Shown: positions 25,137 through 34,757 of the stretch, piece by piece | Position numbering within the stretch: the first letter of the stretch is position 1 | Layout of the letters: every line of letters starts with the position of its first letter | Origin: Candidatus Nanosyncoccus alces | GTDB taxonomy: Bacteria; Patescibacteriota; Saccharimonadia; Saccharimonadales; Saccharimonadaceae | Direction: 5' to 3' | DNA length: 64,000 nt | Assembly (NCBI RefSeq): GCF_004138395.1 | Contig: NZ_PRLM01000003.1 | Span: 53,810 to 117,809 of the forward strand | Translations under genes and position numbers: made by a program | The notes under the pieces: generated by a model | The model's input: only the letters and a program-made list of their open reading frames with translations | What the model was told of the DNA's origin: nothing | The model's database searches: none

Positions 25137-26165
25137 ATGGATCCGTCGAATTTTGGTAGTTTTAGTTCTGGTGGCAATTTTGGTGGTACTGGTGCAACCG
25201 GTACACAAAATGGTGGGGTGGCCTCTGGAACTGACACTATCGCTGGCCCGCAACAGTCTGCCCCTGTGCAAGCGCAGGGTTTTGTTGGTACACAGGCGAC
25301 ACAACCGCAAATGGTTGCTCAACCACAGGCGCCGGGTTCGATGCAGTTCCAACCGCAGGTAGTTTCGTCTAGCACGGAAGACGTAGTGTTAGGTGGTGCC
25401 GGGCCGAAGAAATCGAGGAGGGGGGTGGTTGTGGGGGTGGTGATAGCATCGGTGGTTTTACTAAGCGTCTTGGCGGTGTTTGTAATAGGCGGCATGGCAA
25501 ATATAAATAGGGAAAGAAGTGGGCAAAAATTCAATATTTTTGCAAACTATATTCTATATGGAGAGTTTGATAACTCGCAAAGTTTAGAGATTGGTGACGA
25601 TGATCAGTATACGTTGAGGGGCATCGCGTTTTATGATGCTAATAGGGCCAAGGAATTTTATCCGCTTGCGATGCAATATTGGGATGCATTTAAAAACACC
25701 TATTCTAAACAAGATGAGGAGATAAATAATAAAATAGCGGACATTAGTGATGAACTAATTTTTCTTGATAAGTTTGCTAATAGTGGGCTGATATCTGGTA
25801 GTAAATTATTGGAGGCCTATTATTATGGTGGCGAAGATGCTTTGATGGATGAATATTCAAAGTATTATTCTGATTTTCGGCAGGATTCGGAGGTGTTTCA
25901 GGATTTTATGATTATCCAAGATGCATATGTAGCTAGCGCGATTCAACTTTTGGGGCTATACAGTCAAGAGGGTTGTATAGTTGATGCTAAGGAAGATACA
26001 GGATGTGTGGAAGAGAGGCAGCTGATGGGTAATGAGTACTACGATGATGTTATTAGTGTGGACAGGGAGACTTTTCAGTATGCGTTGAATGTTGAGACAA
26101 GACTAGTGAATAATGTTATAGAATTGAGTACTTTAATCGCGGAGGAGAATGGGCATGAAAATTAA
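25137..26165 (+). CDS. Single-pass membrane protein, partner of the VirB6-like protein
   Basis: 342 aa. The N-terminal 90 residues are Gly/Gln/Ser/Pro-rich and probably cytoplasmic. A membrane helix (about 98-120) follows a KKSRR stop signal, and the extracellular 220 residues are helical and acidic with a C...C pair. TATAAT ends 8 nt before the ATG and there is no Shine-Dalgarno, so a near-leaderless mRNA is expected. It overlaps the next gene by 11 nt. The same layout (single-pass protein plus giant secreted or membrane protein) recurs at 44959-49142. Confidence 0.7.
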   Translation: MDPSNFGSFSSGGNFGGTGATGTQNGGVASGTDTIAGPQQSAPVQAQGFVGTQATQPQMVAQPQAPGSMQFQPQVVSSSTEDVVLGGAGPKKSRRGVVVGVVIASVVLLSVLAVFVIGGMANINRERSGQKFNIFANYILYGEFDNSQSLEIGDDDQYTLRGIAFYDANRAKEFYPLAMQYWDAFKNTYSKQDEEINNKIADISDELIFLDKFANSGLISGSKLLEAYYYGGEDALMDEYSKYYSDFRQDSEVFQDFMIIQDAYVASAIQLLGLYSQEGCIVDAKEDTGCVEERQLMGNEYYDDVISVDRETFQYALNVETRLVNNVIELSTLIAEENGHEN

Positions 26166-29100
26166 TAAAAGGTACGGTATAGTTGTTTTTCTTTTGTGTA
26201 TGGTCTTTCCGTTTTTTGCCACTATAGAAAGAGCGCAGGCTTATAGTTATAGTAATGGTGCGGATACGGTTATGGATAAAATAACTAAATATAATGCTAG
26301 CGAAGCAATAAAGATTTTTAAGAGTCCTACTTCGGTTCGGTCAGTTGCGGATTTTTTGCATTACGGTACTAGCGGTTTTGCTGATAAGAGTGTTAGTTGC
26401 AGTGTACCAGTACCAAATACTGTAATGGCTGGTACGGCTGACAAGAGCCCAACTTTATCATGCTGGGATTTTTGGTATGGCAATAAGTCTTGGAGCGCGT
26501 TGATTAAAGGAGAGAAAAGCAATAGTGACCCAAGTATCAATGATGCGGTTAATTATGTTAAGCAGCTTGGGTATACTCAAGATGCAAGTGTGGCTCCTAG
26601 TACGAAATGTTTTAAAGTCACATGGACTAATCCGAATGAGACTTCTGCGTCGGGTAGTGCTGGTAGCTTCGAATCTGGATCTGTTTGTGTAGGTGTGGAC
26701 GATCAGGGATATATGTGGGGGAGTTCTTTGGAATATGGTGAGAAATCAAAAAAACCATCTTCGACGACTCAGTATGAACTTCAAATAGATACTAGTGGAG
26801 GAGCATTTGGCTCTTCGTATGTGTATAAAGTAGTACTAAACTCAGGCCCTGGATATAATCCACAGTTTTCGGTTACGGTACAGGATGGTGACACTATGAA
26901 AAAATGGACAACTTTTAAGAGTGAGTTTGATTCATCCTTAGCGGATCACAATAAAAATGCTGGTGGCGTGACGGGCAATTTGGCCCTAAGCGTAGAGTCT
27001 ACTAGTGCTGGAAGTGTGTCGAGCCAGGTGACACTTGATACGACTTTTTCGAGAAATTCGAGCCAGAAGGTTGTTACTTATTCTGGGAATATTTTCTTGA
27101 GTGAGGCAGAAGTATACAATATATATCAAAAATATTTGACGAACGGAAGTAAGGTTAAATTGTCGTGCGACGCATCGTATGACTATGATGGTGATTCGTA
27201 TGAGTGGATAGCGGTACAGATGAAGAGAAATGGCAAGATTGATGATACATGCCATGTGCGGGAGCTGTCTAAGGAATTGTATACCGGCGGGCAGTATTAT
27301 TCGGGTTCATATGATCCAACGACGAACACTCTTTCTAGTGGTTCGTATCTTTTCACTAAAAGAAATATGTCGTTGGCTGATATCGTTAAGGCTGTAAATA
27401 AGATGGACCTTGATAAACTAGAGGACGATATTGATGATTTTACTGGTGCTACTGAGGATGGTGGAGATGGTGAGGGGAAAGTTGATCCTACTTGTGCGAA
27501 TTCTGGGGGAGCTGGTTCTTTAGGTTGGATAGTGTGCCCAATTTTGGATTGGATGCAATCTGCGGCGGAGGGGGCATACAATAGTTATGTAAAACCAAAT
27601 CTTGAGGTGCAGTCGGATCTTTTTGGTGAGAACAATGGTAGTAACCCTACGCAGGATGCGTGGACGATATTCCAGGGGTTTGCGAACGTTTGTTTTATTA
27701 TATTGTTTTTGGTGGTTATCTTTTCGCAGCTTACTGGTGTAGGTATAGACAATTATGGTATTAAAAAACTGCTACCAAAATTGATAGTAGTGGCAGTCTT
27801 GGTAAACTTGTCCTACTTAATTTGTTTGTTGTGCGTGGATTTATCTAATATTTTGGGTAATGCCTTTCAAAGTTTATTTAATGGGTTAGGTGTTGATGTT
27901 TCTGAAGTGACGTTTACGGATTATGATGGGAATGCTCATGCTATTGGGGCCACTACTATAACCGCAGTAGCATTAGTAGGTGTGTTGTTGCTTACTGGGT
28001 ATGCTATATGGCAGAATCCGGCGCTCCTGTTGACATTGCTTGTGGGTGTTTTGGGTGTACTAATCTCAATCTTTTTCTTGTTTGTGCTTTTGGCGGCGAG
28101 AAAGGCAGCAATAGTGGTTTTGACGGTTGTTTCGCCAGTGGCTTTTGTGTGCTATCTCTTGCCAAACACGAAAAAGTTGTTTGATAGGTGGCTGCAACTT
28201 TGGAAAGCAATGTTGCTATTGTATCCAATTTGTGGTTTATTGATTGGCGGTGGTGATTTTGTGTCTAGACTATTGCTCGTAACACTAAATACAGGTGAGG
28301 GGGAGGATTTCTTTGGCACGTTTACTGCTATGATAGTAGGTATTATACCTATATTCTTCATCCCAACTGTACTCAAGAGTGCTTTTGCGGCGATGGGGAC
28401 GATTGGATCGAAGATTGCCGGGTTTGGAACAAATGCGCGTGGTGCAGCGACTAAATGGATGCGGAATAGAGAAGAATATAAGGGGTTGCAAGAACGTGGT
28501 GCGGAACGTAGGGCCAGAATTCGTGCCGGTGTAGATAGAGAGGGTCGCGAACGAGATCTTAATGGTTTCCAAAGAGCCATACGTGGTGGTAGAAAAGGAC
28601 TTTCTCGTTCACGAATGCAATATGCGAAGAATTTGGAAGGGCGAAATCGTGAAGAGGATATAACTACTGGAACTGGGTTTGCTGCATCGCTGGCGAGTGC
28701 CGAAGCTAGGGCGGATACTCAAAGGGTGGCGGATTATGAGTCGTTATTGATGAACGGCAAGGTGGCTGGAGTGAACGCAAATGATGCTAAATCGGTAGGA
28801 CAATATCACGCTGCATCGTTGGCGGAATATCAGAAGGCTCAAAGTGAGGCTGATAGGGCTGCGGCGATGGCTAAGATAAAGGCGGCGCAGAATATATTAT
28901 CGAAGACTGATAAAGGTAGAGCACAAGTACAGAATAATCTTGAGCAAGCCGTACGTAGTGGCCAGACCGGCGGTTTATCCCAAGCAGCATCGCATTTGTT
29001 GGGTGAATATGGAGATAAGTATAAGTCTGTGAACCGTGGTGAGCATGCTATGATTGCGGATTTAGCTACAGCAAGCGTGGGAGCAGATGGGAATATAACT

Positions 29101-29595
29101 AGTGAAGCAGCTGGAGCTATCCAAGGTAAGTTGGATCGTTTGGATAGTAATGGCAATGTCGTGATGGGTGGTAGTGGAGCCTATAGTATGGCCGGCACTA
29201 GCAAATATACAGAAGAGTCGCTTGCTGGGGCGGATGATGCGGCTCTGGATAAGTTGGTACAGAGTGTTGAGAATGGCAGCTTGACGGGCGCTGGGTTGGC
29301 GGACCTTAAGGGTACGGCTACTAGGGCATTAGAAAAAGCTCAGAGTGGTAACTTGAATATCAAACCGGAAGTGCGGTCTAAGTTGCAAAGAATACGGGAT
29401 TATGAACCTCCGCTAGCGGGCGGCCCAAGTAATCCGCCAGCGTCAAGCCCGAAGCCTGTAACTGCGCCGGGGTCGGCGGAAGAGGGCAGAACCTTTGAAG
29501 TGCCGAGAGAGAACCGTCCTGCTGGTAATACTGGTAACAAAAATGATGTGCAGGTGAATCCGGGTGAAGGGGACGACCAAGGTACTTGGGATTAA
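26155..29595 (+). CDS. Large polytopic membrane protein, VirB6/TrbL-like
   Basis: 1146 aa from ATG 26155, which has GGAGGAG at proper spacing; ATG 26149 is too close to it. Order: signal peptide (1-25), a Cys-containing extracellular domain (about 30-440), about six membrane helices (about 500-750), and a long charged, Ala-rich cytoplasmic region. The hydrophobic block (FVVIFSQLTG, then LPKLI.VAVLVNLSYLICLLCVDLSNILG, then ARKAAIVVLTVVSPVAF) resembles VirB6/TrbL channel proteins of type IV secretion systems in CPR genomes. That identification is inference. No VirB4 is in the window. Confidence 0.65.
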   Translation: MKINKRYGIVVFLLCMVFPFFATIERAQAYSYSNGADTVMDKITKYNASEAIKIFKSPTSVRSVADFLHYGTSGFADKSVSCSVPVPNTVMAGTADKSPTLSCWDFWYGNKSWSALIKGEKSNSDPSINDAVNYVKQLGYTQDASVAPSTKCFKVTWTNPNETSASGSAGSFESGSVCVGVDDQGYMWGSSLEYGEKSKKPSSTTQYELQIDTSGGAFGSSYVYKVVLNSGPGYNPQFSVTVQDGDTMKKWTTFKSEFDSSLADHNKNAGGVTGNLALSVESTSAGSVSSQVTLDTTFSRNSSQKVVTYSGNIFLSEAEVYNIYQKYLTNGSKVKLSCDASYDYDGDSYEWIAVQMKRNGKIDDTCHVRELSKELYTGGQYYSGSYDPTTNTLSSGSYLFTKRNMSLADIVKAVNKMDLDKLEDDIDDFTGATEDGGDGEGKVDPTCANSGGAGSLGWIVCPILDWMQSAAEGAYNSYVKPNLEVQSDLFGENNGSNPTQDAWTIFQGFANVCFIILFLVVIFSQLTGVGIDNYGIKKLLPKLIVVAVLVNLSYLICLLCVDLSNILGNAFQSLFNGLGVDVSEVTFTDYDGNAHAIGATTITAVALVGVLLLTGYAIWQNPALLLTLLVGVLGVLISIFFLFVLLAARKAAIVVLTVVSPVAFVCYLLPNTKKLFDRWLQLWKAMLLLYPICGLLIGGGDFVSRLLLVTLNTGEGEDFFGTFTAMIVGIIPIFFIPTVLKSAFAAMGTIGSKIAGFGTNARGAATKWMRNREEYKGLQERGAERRARIRAGVDREGRERDLNGFQRAIRGGRKGLSRSRMQYAKNLEGRNREEDITTGTGFAASLASAEARADTQRVADYESLLMNGKVAGVNANDAKSVGQYHAASLAEYQKAQSEADRAAAMAKIKAAQNILSKTDKGRAQVQNNLEQAVRSGQTGGLSQAASHLLGEYGDKYKSVNRGEHAMIADLATASVGADGNITSEAAGAIQGKLDRLDSNGNVVMGGSGAYSMAGTSKYTEESLAGADDAALDKLVQSVENGSLTGAGLADLKGTATRALEKAQSGNLNIKPEVRSKLQRIRDYEPPLAGGPSNPPASSPKPVTAPGSAEEGRTFEVPRENRPAGNTGNKNDVQVNPGEGDDQGTWD

Positions 29596-29616
29596 CGGAA
29601 TTAAAATAAGAGTTTG

Positions 29617-30402
29617 TTATCTTTGAGCAGCTTGGATGACGTGGTCAAAGAGGCAAGTAATGGTTAGTGGGCCAACTCCGCCGGTGGTTGGGGTAATGGC
29701 GGCAAGATCGGTGCGCTTGTAAATATCGGGCGACAGGTCGCCTTTGATCACGCCGTCTTCGCTGGCGGTACCAGCATCAATAAGAGTAGCGCCGGGAGGG
29801 ATGAAATCGCCAGAAATCAACCCCGGTACGCCCGTGGCGCTTATGATTATATCAAATTGCTTAAGTTTTGTCAAGTCATCACCACGATGGAAGAGGGTGG
29901 TGTCGTAATTTGATGAGGTAAAAATGTGGTATAGTGGGGCACCAACCAATTTACCGCGACCGACGATGGCGATTTTTTGGTTGTCTAATTTGATATCGTA
30001 GCCGGCAAGGAGCCAGAGAATAGCAGTAGCGGTGGCAGAATCGTAAGCAGCGTCTACGCCTAAGCCGTCTACGTCTTTAGTGGGCGAGATGAGATTGCAA
30101 AGTTCATCGGTTTTGGCTTTTTCGGTGATAGGAAGTTGGAGGATGATGCCGGAAATTTTAGGGTCTTGATTGGCGGTAGTGATTTTTTCGGCAATATCCG
30201 AGGAGCTGGTGGCATGGTAATCGGTGACTTTGATGCCGATGTCATGACCGTAGTTTATTTTGAGATTAACATATTTGGTGATCACCGGATTGTTGCTGTC
30301 ACGAATGATAAGAAGATGAGGCGGCTGACTTAGGCCGGCAACTTGATGGGCTTGGCGTTCTTTGATGAAGCCAGCAAGATCTTTGCCACTGAGGACTTTC
30401 AT
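29617..30402 (-). CDS. folD: Methylenetetrahydrofolate dehydrogenase/cyclohydrolase
   Basis: 261 aa from ATG 30402; a longer frame to 30465 overlaps murB and is rejected. FolD interconverts 5,10-methylene-THF and 10-formyl-THF with NADP in one-carbon metabolism. The family signatures ILQLPI...KDVDGLG and VGRGKLVGAPL are visible, with the catalytic region Y.N.K (TKYVNLKI) near the N-terminus. It is slightly shorter than the usual 280-300 aa. The start overlaps the murB stop by one base (TAATG), so it is translationally coupled to murB. It is convergent with the VirB6-like gene. Confidence 0.93.
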   Translation of the reverse strand: MKVLSGKDLAGFIKERQAHQVAGLSQPPHLLIIRDSNNPVITKYVNLKINYGHDIGIKVTDYHATSSSDIAEKITTANQDPKISGIILQLPITEKAKTDELCNLISPTKDVDGLGVDAAYDSATATAILWLLAGYDIKLDNQKIAIVGRGKLVGAPLYHIFTSSNYDTTLFHRGDDLTKLKQFDIIISATGVPGLISGDFIPPGATLIDAGTASEDGVIKGDLSPDIYKRTDLAAITPTTGGVGPLTITCLFDHVIQAAQR

Positions 30403-31442
30403 TAATTGACTCCTGGAGTGGTTTTGGGTGGGTTGATGATTTCGACGGGTTCTTGTTCGAGCCAATAGCCGTAGATATCGTAAATTGTGCCGACGATTTC
30501 ATCACGGGCTTTGGCAAGATCGGTGTAAGATTTGGCAGATTCATTAATGAGAACAAGAGAAGCTTTATCACTAATGCGCATACCGTGAATGAGTTTGCCG
30601 GAAAAACCGGCTTTTTCAATTAGCCAACCAGAGTTAATTTTGTTGCCGTCTTTACCGCGGTAAACTGGATAGCCTTTGGCTTCGGCTGCTTCGGCTTCGG
30701 AATCCGTGAGGTAGATATTTTTGAAAAAAGAACCAGAGCTAGCTTTTTCTAGAGGGTCGGGAAGTTTGTCCTTACGGATGGCGCTAACAATGTTACGAAT
30801 GCCTTGAGGAGAGAAATCGCTGAGGTTGTGATCGAAAGCGTATTTTTCGATAGAGCGGTAGAAAGGGCCGGACATTTGACCTTTTTGAAGGACTAACGTA
30901 ATAGAAATGACGAAATAACGGTTTTGTTCGGTGGTATTGAGGATGCTTTTGCGATAAGAGAAACCGAGATCGTTGTGAGTGAGGGTTTTGAAAGTGTTGC
31001 TGGCAGTATCGTAGACTTCGATGGATTCTAGAGTGTCGGCAATTTCTTGACCGTAGGCGCCGATATTTTGTACGGGTGCAGCTCCGGCGAGGCCAGGGAT
31101 TTTACTGAGTGCTTCGATGCCAGTGAGACCTTGGTCGCAAGCGTAGGCGACAATATCGTCCCAATATTCGCCACCCATGATGGTAAGTTTGGTGCCGGTG
31201 TCAGTCTCTTCGGTATTAATGCCATGCATACGATTAATGATGATAGCGCCATTATAACCTTCGTCGTGGCCAATAGTGTTAGCTCCATAACCGAGTACAA
31301 AAACGGGGAGATTATAAGTGGCGGCAAAGCCGTAAGCATCAGGAATTTCTTCTGGTCGTTCAATTTCTAAAACGTAGCGGGCAGGGCCACCGAGCCGCAT
31401 AGTAGTGAGGCTAGAAATCAAGATATTTTCATTTACTCGCAT
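30402..31442 (-). CDS. murB: UDP-N-acetylenolpyruvoylglucosamine reductase
   Basis: 346 aa. MurB uses FAD and NADPH to make UDP-MurNAc in peptidoglycan synthesis. The FAD-binding part shows TTMRLGGPARY, LGYGANTI and GLTGIEALSKIPGLAGAAPVQNIGAYGQEI. The catalytic Ser is in SSGSFFKN and the C-terminal Glu in QEPVEI. The layout is that of the E. coli (type I) enzyme. TATAAT ends exactly 6 nt before the ATG, so the mRNA is predicted to be leaderless. It heads the murB-folD operon. Confidence 0.95.
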   Translation of the reverse strand: MRVNENILISSLTTMRLGGPARYVLEIERPEEIPDAYGFAATYNLPVFVLGYGANTIGHDEGYNGAIIINRMHGINTEETDTGTKLTIMGGEYWDDIVAYACDQGLTGIEALSKIPGLAGAAPVQNIGAYGQEIADTLESIEVYDTASNTFKTLTHNDLGFSYRKSILNTTEQNRYFVISITLVLQKGQMSGPFYRSIEKYAFDHNLSDFSPQGIRNIVSAIRKDKLPDPLEKASSGSFFKNIYLTDSEAEAAEAKGYPVYRGKDGNKINSGWLIEKAGFSGKLIHGMRISDKASLVLINESAKSYTDLAKARDEIVGTIYDIYGYWLEQEPVEIINPPKTTPGVN

Positions 31443-31602
31443 GGTGAAATTATAACATATTTTGCGCTAAGTTTTGGTTACGGTGGGGATGATAAAGCGT
31501 AAGCGTAAGATGGGGGTTGAAATGTCATAGGGGCTGTGCTATGTAGGGTGCAGGAAATGGGGTGGCGTATGTTAAAAACAATGGTACGGAGAAAGGAGGG
31601 TT

Positions 31603-31761
31603 ATGGAAGAGCTGGAATTAGACTATGTGATAATCAAGCTAAAAAAGAAATCTCCTCGGAATGTAACAACCGAAGAGAAATCCCAACCTAGAATTGATTC
31701 TACCATACGAGATCGTGAAAGTCAACCCTGTTTCCTAACACGATTATATCATATAATATAA
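31603..31761 (+). CDS. Small conserved protein, copy 1 of a duplicated sORF
   Basis: 52 aa, preceded by a strong Shine-Dalgarno (AAAGGAGGG). The first ~25 residues match the sORF at 35587-35670: MEEL-D/E-L-D/E-YVI.K.KKK..PRN...EE. The DNA differs mostly at third codon positions and by D/E swaps in that part, which argues for selection on the protein. The C-terminal half is unique and may be read-through of a hairpin. The recA -10 box overlaps its stop. A promoter-hairpin-terminator unit lies on the opposite strand. The rest of 31443-31780 contains no other gene that I can support. Confidence 0.6.
   Translation: MEELELDYVIIKLKKKSPRNVTTEEKSQPRIDSTIRDRESQPCFLTRLYHII
31641..31690 (-). ncRNA. Predicted small antisense RNA, copy 1
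   Basis: On the minus strand TTGACT (31720-31725), 17 nt, and an extended -10 TGGTAGAAT (TAGAAT at 31697-31702) predict a start near 31690. About 15-20 nt later comes a hairpin, TCTCTTCGG/CCGAGGAGA, and TTTCTTTTTT. The RNA would be about 50 nt and is fully antisense to the small ORF. The same order of elements recurs at 35.6 kb. Confidence 0.6.
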
Positions 31762-31780
31762 AAAGAAAGGTAATACTATT

Positions 31781-32806
31781 ATGGCGAAAAAAGATGCGGT
31801 GGCAGAGAACAAAAACACTAAACAAGAAGATGGAAAAAACGAGGCACTGAAACTTGCAATTGCGCAGATTACGAAACAATTTGGCGATGGTTCGATTATG
31901 AAGTTGGGTGAGACGCCAAAGATGGATGTAGAGCTTTTGAAGTCTGGTTCTTTGTCGCTAGATTTGGCGCTAGGTGGTGGTTGGCCGAAAGGGCGGATTA
32001 TTGAGATTTATGGGCCAGAATCTTCTGGTAAGACGACGTTGGCTTTGCATGCGATTGCTGAAATGCAGAAGCAGGGTGGGCAGGCGGCGTTTATTGATGC
32101 AGAGCACGCTTTGGATCCAGCTTATGCGAAGAAGATTGGGGTGGATACAGCCAATCTCTTGATTTCGCAGCCGGATAATGGTGAACAAGCGCTGGAGATT
32201 TGCGAGACCTTGGTGCGTTCCAATGCGGTGGATTTAATTGTAGTAGACTCGGTGGCGGCTTTGGTGCCGCAGGCCGAGATTGATGGCGATATGGGTGATG
32301 CACAGATGGGGCTTCAGGCGAGGCTAATGAGCCAGGCGATGCGGAAGCTCACCGGGATTATCTCTAAGTCGCGTGCCACAGTGATATTTATTAATCAGAT
32401 TCGGATGAAGATTGGTGTAATGTTTGGCAATCCGGAGACCACTACGGGTGGTAATGCATTGAAGTTTTATGCTTCGGTGCGAGTAGATATTCGTCGGATT
32501 GGACAGATTAAGGATGGCGATAATATTGCTGGTAACCGTACTAAGATTAAGGTGGTAAAGAATAAAATTGCAGCGCCATTCCGTACGGCGGAGTTTGATA
32601 TTATGTACAATGAGGGAATTTCTAAGACTGGGGACATTTTGGACCTTGGTGTACAGTATGGCGTGTTGGAGAAAGCCGGTGCATTTATTAAATATAATGG
32701 TGAGACCTTGGGACAAGGGCGTGAAGCGGTGAAGAAATTGTTCCGTGAGAAGCCAGAGTTGATGGCGGAGATCGAAAAACAGGTGCGCGAGAGGGCAATA
32801 GATTAG
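31781..32806 (+). CDS. recA: Recombinase A
   Basis: 341 aa. RecA forms filaments on single-stranded DNA and catalyses strand exchange and LexA-type cleavage. Walker A is [10 protein letters not shown], Walker [13 protein letters not shown], and loop 2 shows [43 protein letters not shown] precedes the ATG, and TATAAT lies at 31752-31757. It is followed by a NUDIX gene and recX, so regulation of RecA is encoded in the same operon. Confidence 0.98.
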   Translation: MAKKDAVAENKNTKQEDGKNEALKLAIAQITKQFGDGSIMKLGETPKMDVELLKSGSLSLDLALGGGWPKGRIIEIYGPESSGKTTLALHAIAEMQKQGGQAAFIDAEHALDPAYAKKIGVDTANLLISQPDNGEQALEICETLVRSNAVDLIVVDSVAALVPQAEIDGDMGDAQMGLQARLMSQAMRKLTGIISKSRATVIFINQIRMKIGVMFGNPETTTGGNALKFYASVRVDIRRIGQIKDGDNIAGNRTKIKVVKNKIAAPFRTAEFDIMYNEGISKTGDILDLGVQYGVLEKAGAFIKYNGETLGQGREAVKKLFREKPELMAEIEKQVRERAID

Positions 32807-32822
32807 AAGGGAGTGAGGGAGA

Positions 32823-33392
32823 ATGTATCACGACGAAATGTGGCAAGAATTTTATCCTAATGGTGATCGGATAATGGACGGGGGACGTTCGCCGAAGGAT
32901 GGTAATCCTAAGAGTGGTGAAGAAGATGTATGGGTGGGGGCGACTGTTTTGTGGTTGTATCGTAAGACCGAGCGTGGTATAGAGGTTCTTTTCCAAAAGA
33001 GGTCGCATTTTGTTGATCATAATCCAGACAAGTGGGATATTTCAGCTGGTGGTCACGTGAATTATGGTGAGTCTATTACTGATGCAGCAGTACGTGAGGC
33101 TAGAGAAGAGATAGGAGTAAAAATTGATAAGGAAAAGTTGAAATATTCCTTTTCTTTGGCAGGGTCCAGTGGTTACAATATATTAGTATATGGATATTTT
33201 TATGATTGGACTGGACAAGAGGATAGTTTTCACTTTGATGATAATGAAGTATCAGAGGTGAAATGGGTGGCGTTAGAAGAATTTGATGAATTTGTAAGGG
33301 GAAATGTTAAAGAGTCGTTGAAGGGGGCGTATCATACTTTGGGGCTGACAAAGTATTGGTTGGAATATTATGGAAATTTACAAGCTGAGTGA
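32823..33392 (+). CDS. NUDIX hydrolase
   Basis: 189 aa. The Nudix box is complete: GGHVNYGESITDAAVREAREEIGV. The N-terminal half (W.GATVLWLYRK..RGIEVLFQKRS....NPDKWDISAGGH) resembles the IPP-isomerase-like and MutT-like clades, so the substrate is a nucleoside-diphosphate derivative of unknown identity. GGGAGTGAGGGAG precedes the ATG. It lies between recA and recX and overlaps recX by 23 nt. Confidence 0.88.
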   Translation: MYHDEMWQEFYPNGDRIMDGGRSPKDGNPKSGEEDVWVGATVLWLYRKTERGIEVLFQKRSHFVDHNPDKWDISAGGHVNYGESITDAAVREAREEIGVKIDKEKLKYSFSLAGSSGYNILVYGYFYDWTGQEDSFHFDDNEVSEVKWVALEEFDEFVRGNVKESLKGAYHTLGLTKYWLEYYGNLQAE

Positions 33393-34218
33393 TGAAATTT
33401 CAGAGGAAAATTCGACAAGATTGGTAAAAAACCATAAGTATGGAGTAGTGCAACCAGAGGCGTCGGGAGGCGTGGGAGTTTCTGGTGGTGCGGTACTAAA
33501 AATTACAGATATTAAACAGGCGGTAAAGAATGAAAATCGTGTGAATGTTTTTGTGAACGGAAAGTACTCTTTTTCGTTAGATGTGGCGCAAGTGGTAGAT
33601 ATGGGAGTGAAGGTCGGGCGGATAGTCAGCGAAGATGAGTTGGCGGATTTTAAAAAAGCGAGCGAATTTGGTAAAGCATACCAGCGGGCTTTAGAGTGGG
33701 TGTTAATGCGACCACGGAGCAAACGAGAATTGCAGGATTATTTGAAACGACGTGAAATGCAAGGTGAAGCAAAAGAAAGAAAAAAGGATTGGGAAAGAGA
33801 TCGGGAGATTGCGGATTTGATTGCGAGAGGCGAAGATATAGACGCAAAGCGGTTAGAAAGGAGAACCGAGCGGGCGAAGAAACGAATAAAATATGATTTT
33901 AAAGAGTTGATAATAGAGAGGTTGATCGAGCGAGGTTATGTGGATGATGAGAAATTCGCGCGATATTATGTGGAGAATCGGTTTGTAAAAAAAGGTGTGT
34001 CGCAGAAACGATTAAAAATGGAGTTGATGAAAAAAGGCGTGGACACAGAAATCATTGAGGAAGTATTGGATGGGCGAGATGACGAAGAAGAGATTTTGAA
34101 GATTATCGCGAAAAAACGAGCAAAATATGACGATGAGAAGTTGGTTAGTTATCTTTGCCGGCAGGGGTTTCCGTATCAGCTGGCGCAAAGTCTGGTTGCT
34201 GCTCACGGAAAGGATTGA
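33370..34218 (+). CDS. recX: Regulatory protein RecX
   Basis: 282 aa, longer than the usual 150-220. RecX binds RecA filaments and limits their activity. The C-terminal two thirds shows the RecX three-helix repeats (ALEWVLMRPRSKRELQDYLKRR, LIERLIERGYVDDEKFARYYVENRFVKKGVS, RLKMELMKKGVDTEIIEEVL). A charged linker of about 40 residues separates repeats 1 and 2. The N-terminal 90 residues carry the RecX-associated beta domain (VFVNGKYSFSLD). The 3' end overlaps the convergent PRC-barrel gene by 74 bp. Confidence 0.88.
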   Translation: MEIYKLSDEISEENSTRLVKNHKYGVVQPEASGGVGVSGGAVLKITDIKQAVKNENRVNVFVNGKYSFSLDVAQVVDMGVKVGRIVSEDELADFKKASEFGKAYQRALEWVLMRPRSKRELQDYLKRREMQGEAKERKKDWERDREIADLIARGEDIDAKRLERRTERAKKRIKYDFKELIIERLIERGYVDDEKFARYYVENRFVKKGVSQKRLKMELMKKGVDTEIIEEVLDGRDDEEEILKIIAKKRAKYDDEKLVSYLCRQGFPYQLAQSLVAAHGKD

Positions 34219-34750
34219 CAAAGTTAGGAACAAAGTCTTCCTTGGCGGCCTTTTCTTTTAGGATTTTTTCTTCGTCTTTAACGATTACTTTGTAGTCGGT
34301 GATTTCAACGATTTCTTTACGGTGGATGGTGAGTTCTGGATCAATGAAACTTTTGATGGCAGGACGTTTGACGATAAGCTGTTGGACAGTGAAATCTTCG
34401 GAAGTAACAGTGAAATTTATAATTTTGCCGAGTTTGGAACCCTTTTTGGTTTCGACTTTGAGACTGATGAGACTGAAGTTGAGCTCCAAGATTTTGGAAA
34501 TTTTAACGACGTCGTCTGGTGCGACGAGCTCGTCGGTGTCGTCTATAACCATGCCAAAATTAGAGTATTCGCGCACCGAAGAAACATCGAGAATATTGGA
34601 GTTTCTATTGATGACGGGGCCTTCTAGCCGGAAGGCGATAATTTTAAGAGTATCGGGGTCGACAATAAAATCTATGATGCGGCCGATAGCGCCACCGGCT
34701 TGCATGCTAAGAATTGGCGTACCGATGAGTTTGTTTGCTGCAACTAACAT
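34145..34750 (-). CDS. Double PRC-barrel domain protein
   Basis: 201 aa with two PRC-barrel-like repeats: LIGTPILSMQAGGAIGRIIDFIVDPDTLKIIAFRLEG and SLKVETKKGSKLGKIINFTV.....V. The C-terminal 35 residues are a Pro/Glu/Asp tail. Such proteins bind RNA, ribosomal components or photosynthetic partners; here the role is unknown. TATAAT ends 6 nt before the ATG, predicting a leaderless mRNA. It overlaps recX on the opposite strand by 74 bp. Confidence 0.8.
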   Translation of the reverse strand: MLVAANKLIGTPILSMQAGGAIGRIIDFIVDPDTLKIIAFRLEGPVINRNSNILDVSSVREYSNFGMVIDDTDELVAPDDVVKISKILELNFSLISLKVETKKGSKLGKIINFTVTSEDFTVQQLIVKRPAIKSFIDPELTIHRKEIVEITDYKVIVKDEEKILKEKAAKEDFVPNFVNPFREQQPDFAPADTETPAGKDN

Positions 34751-34757
34751 AAGCTAA

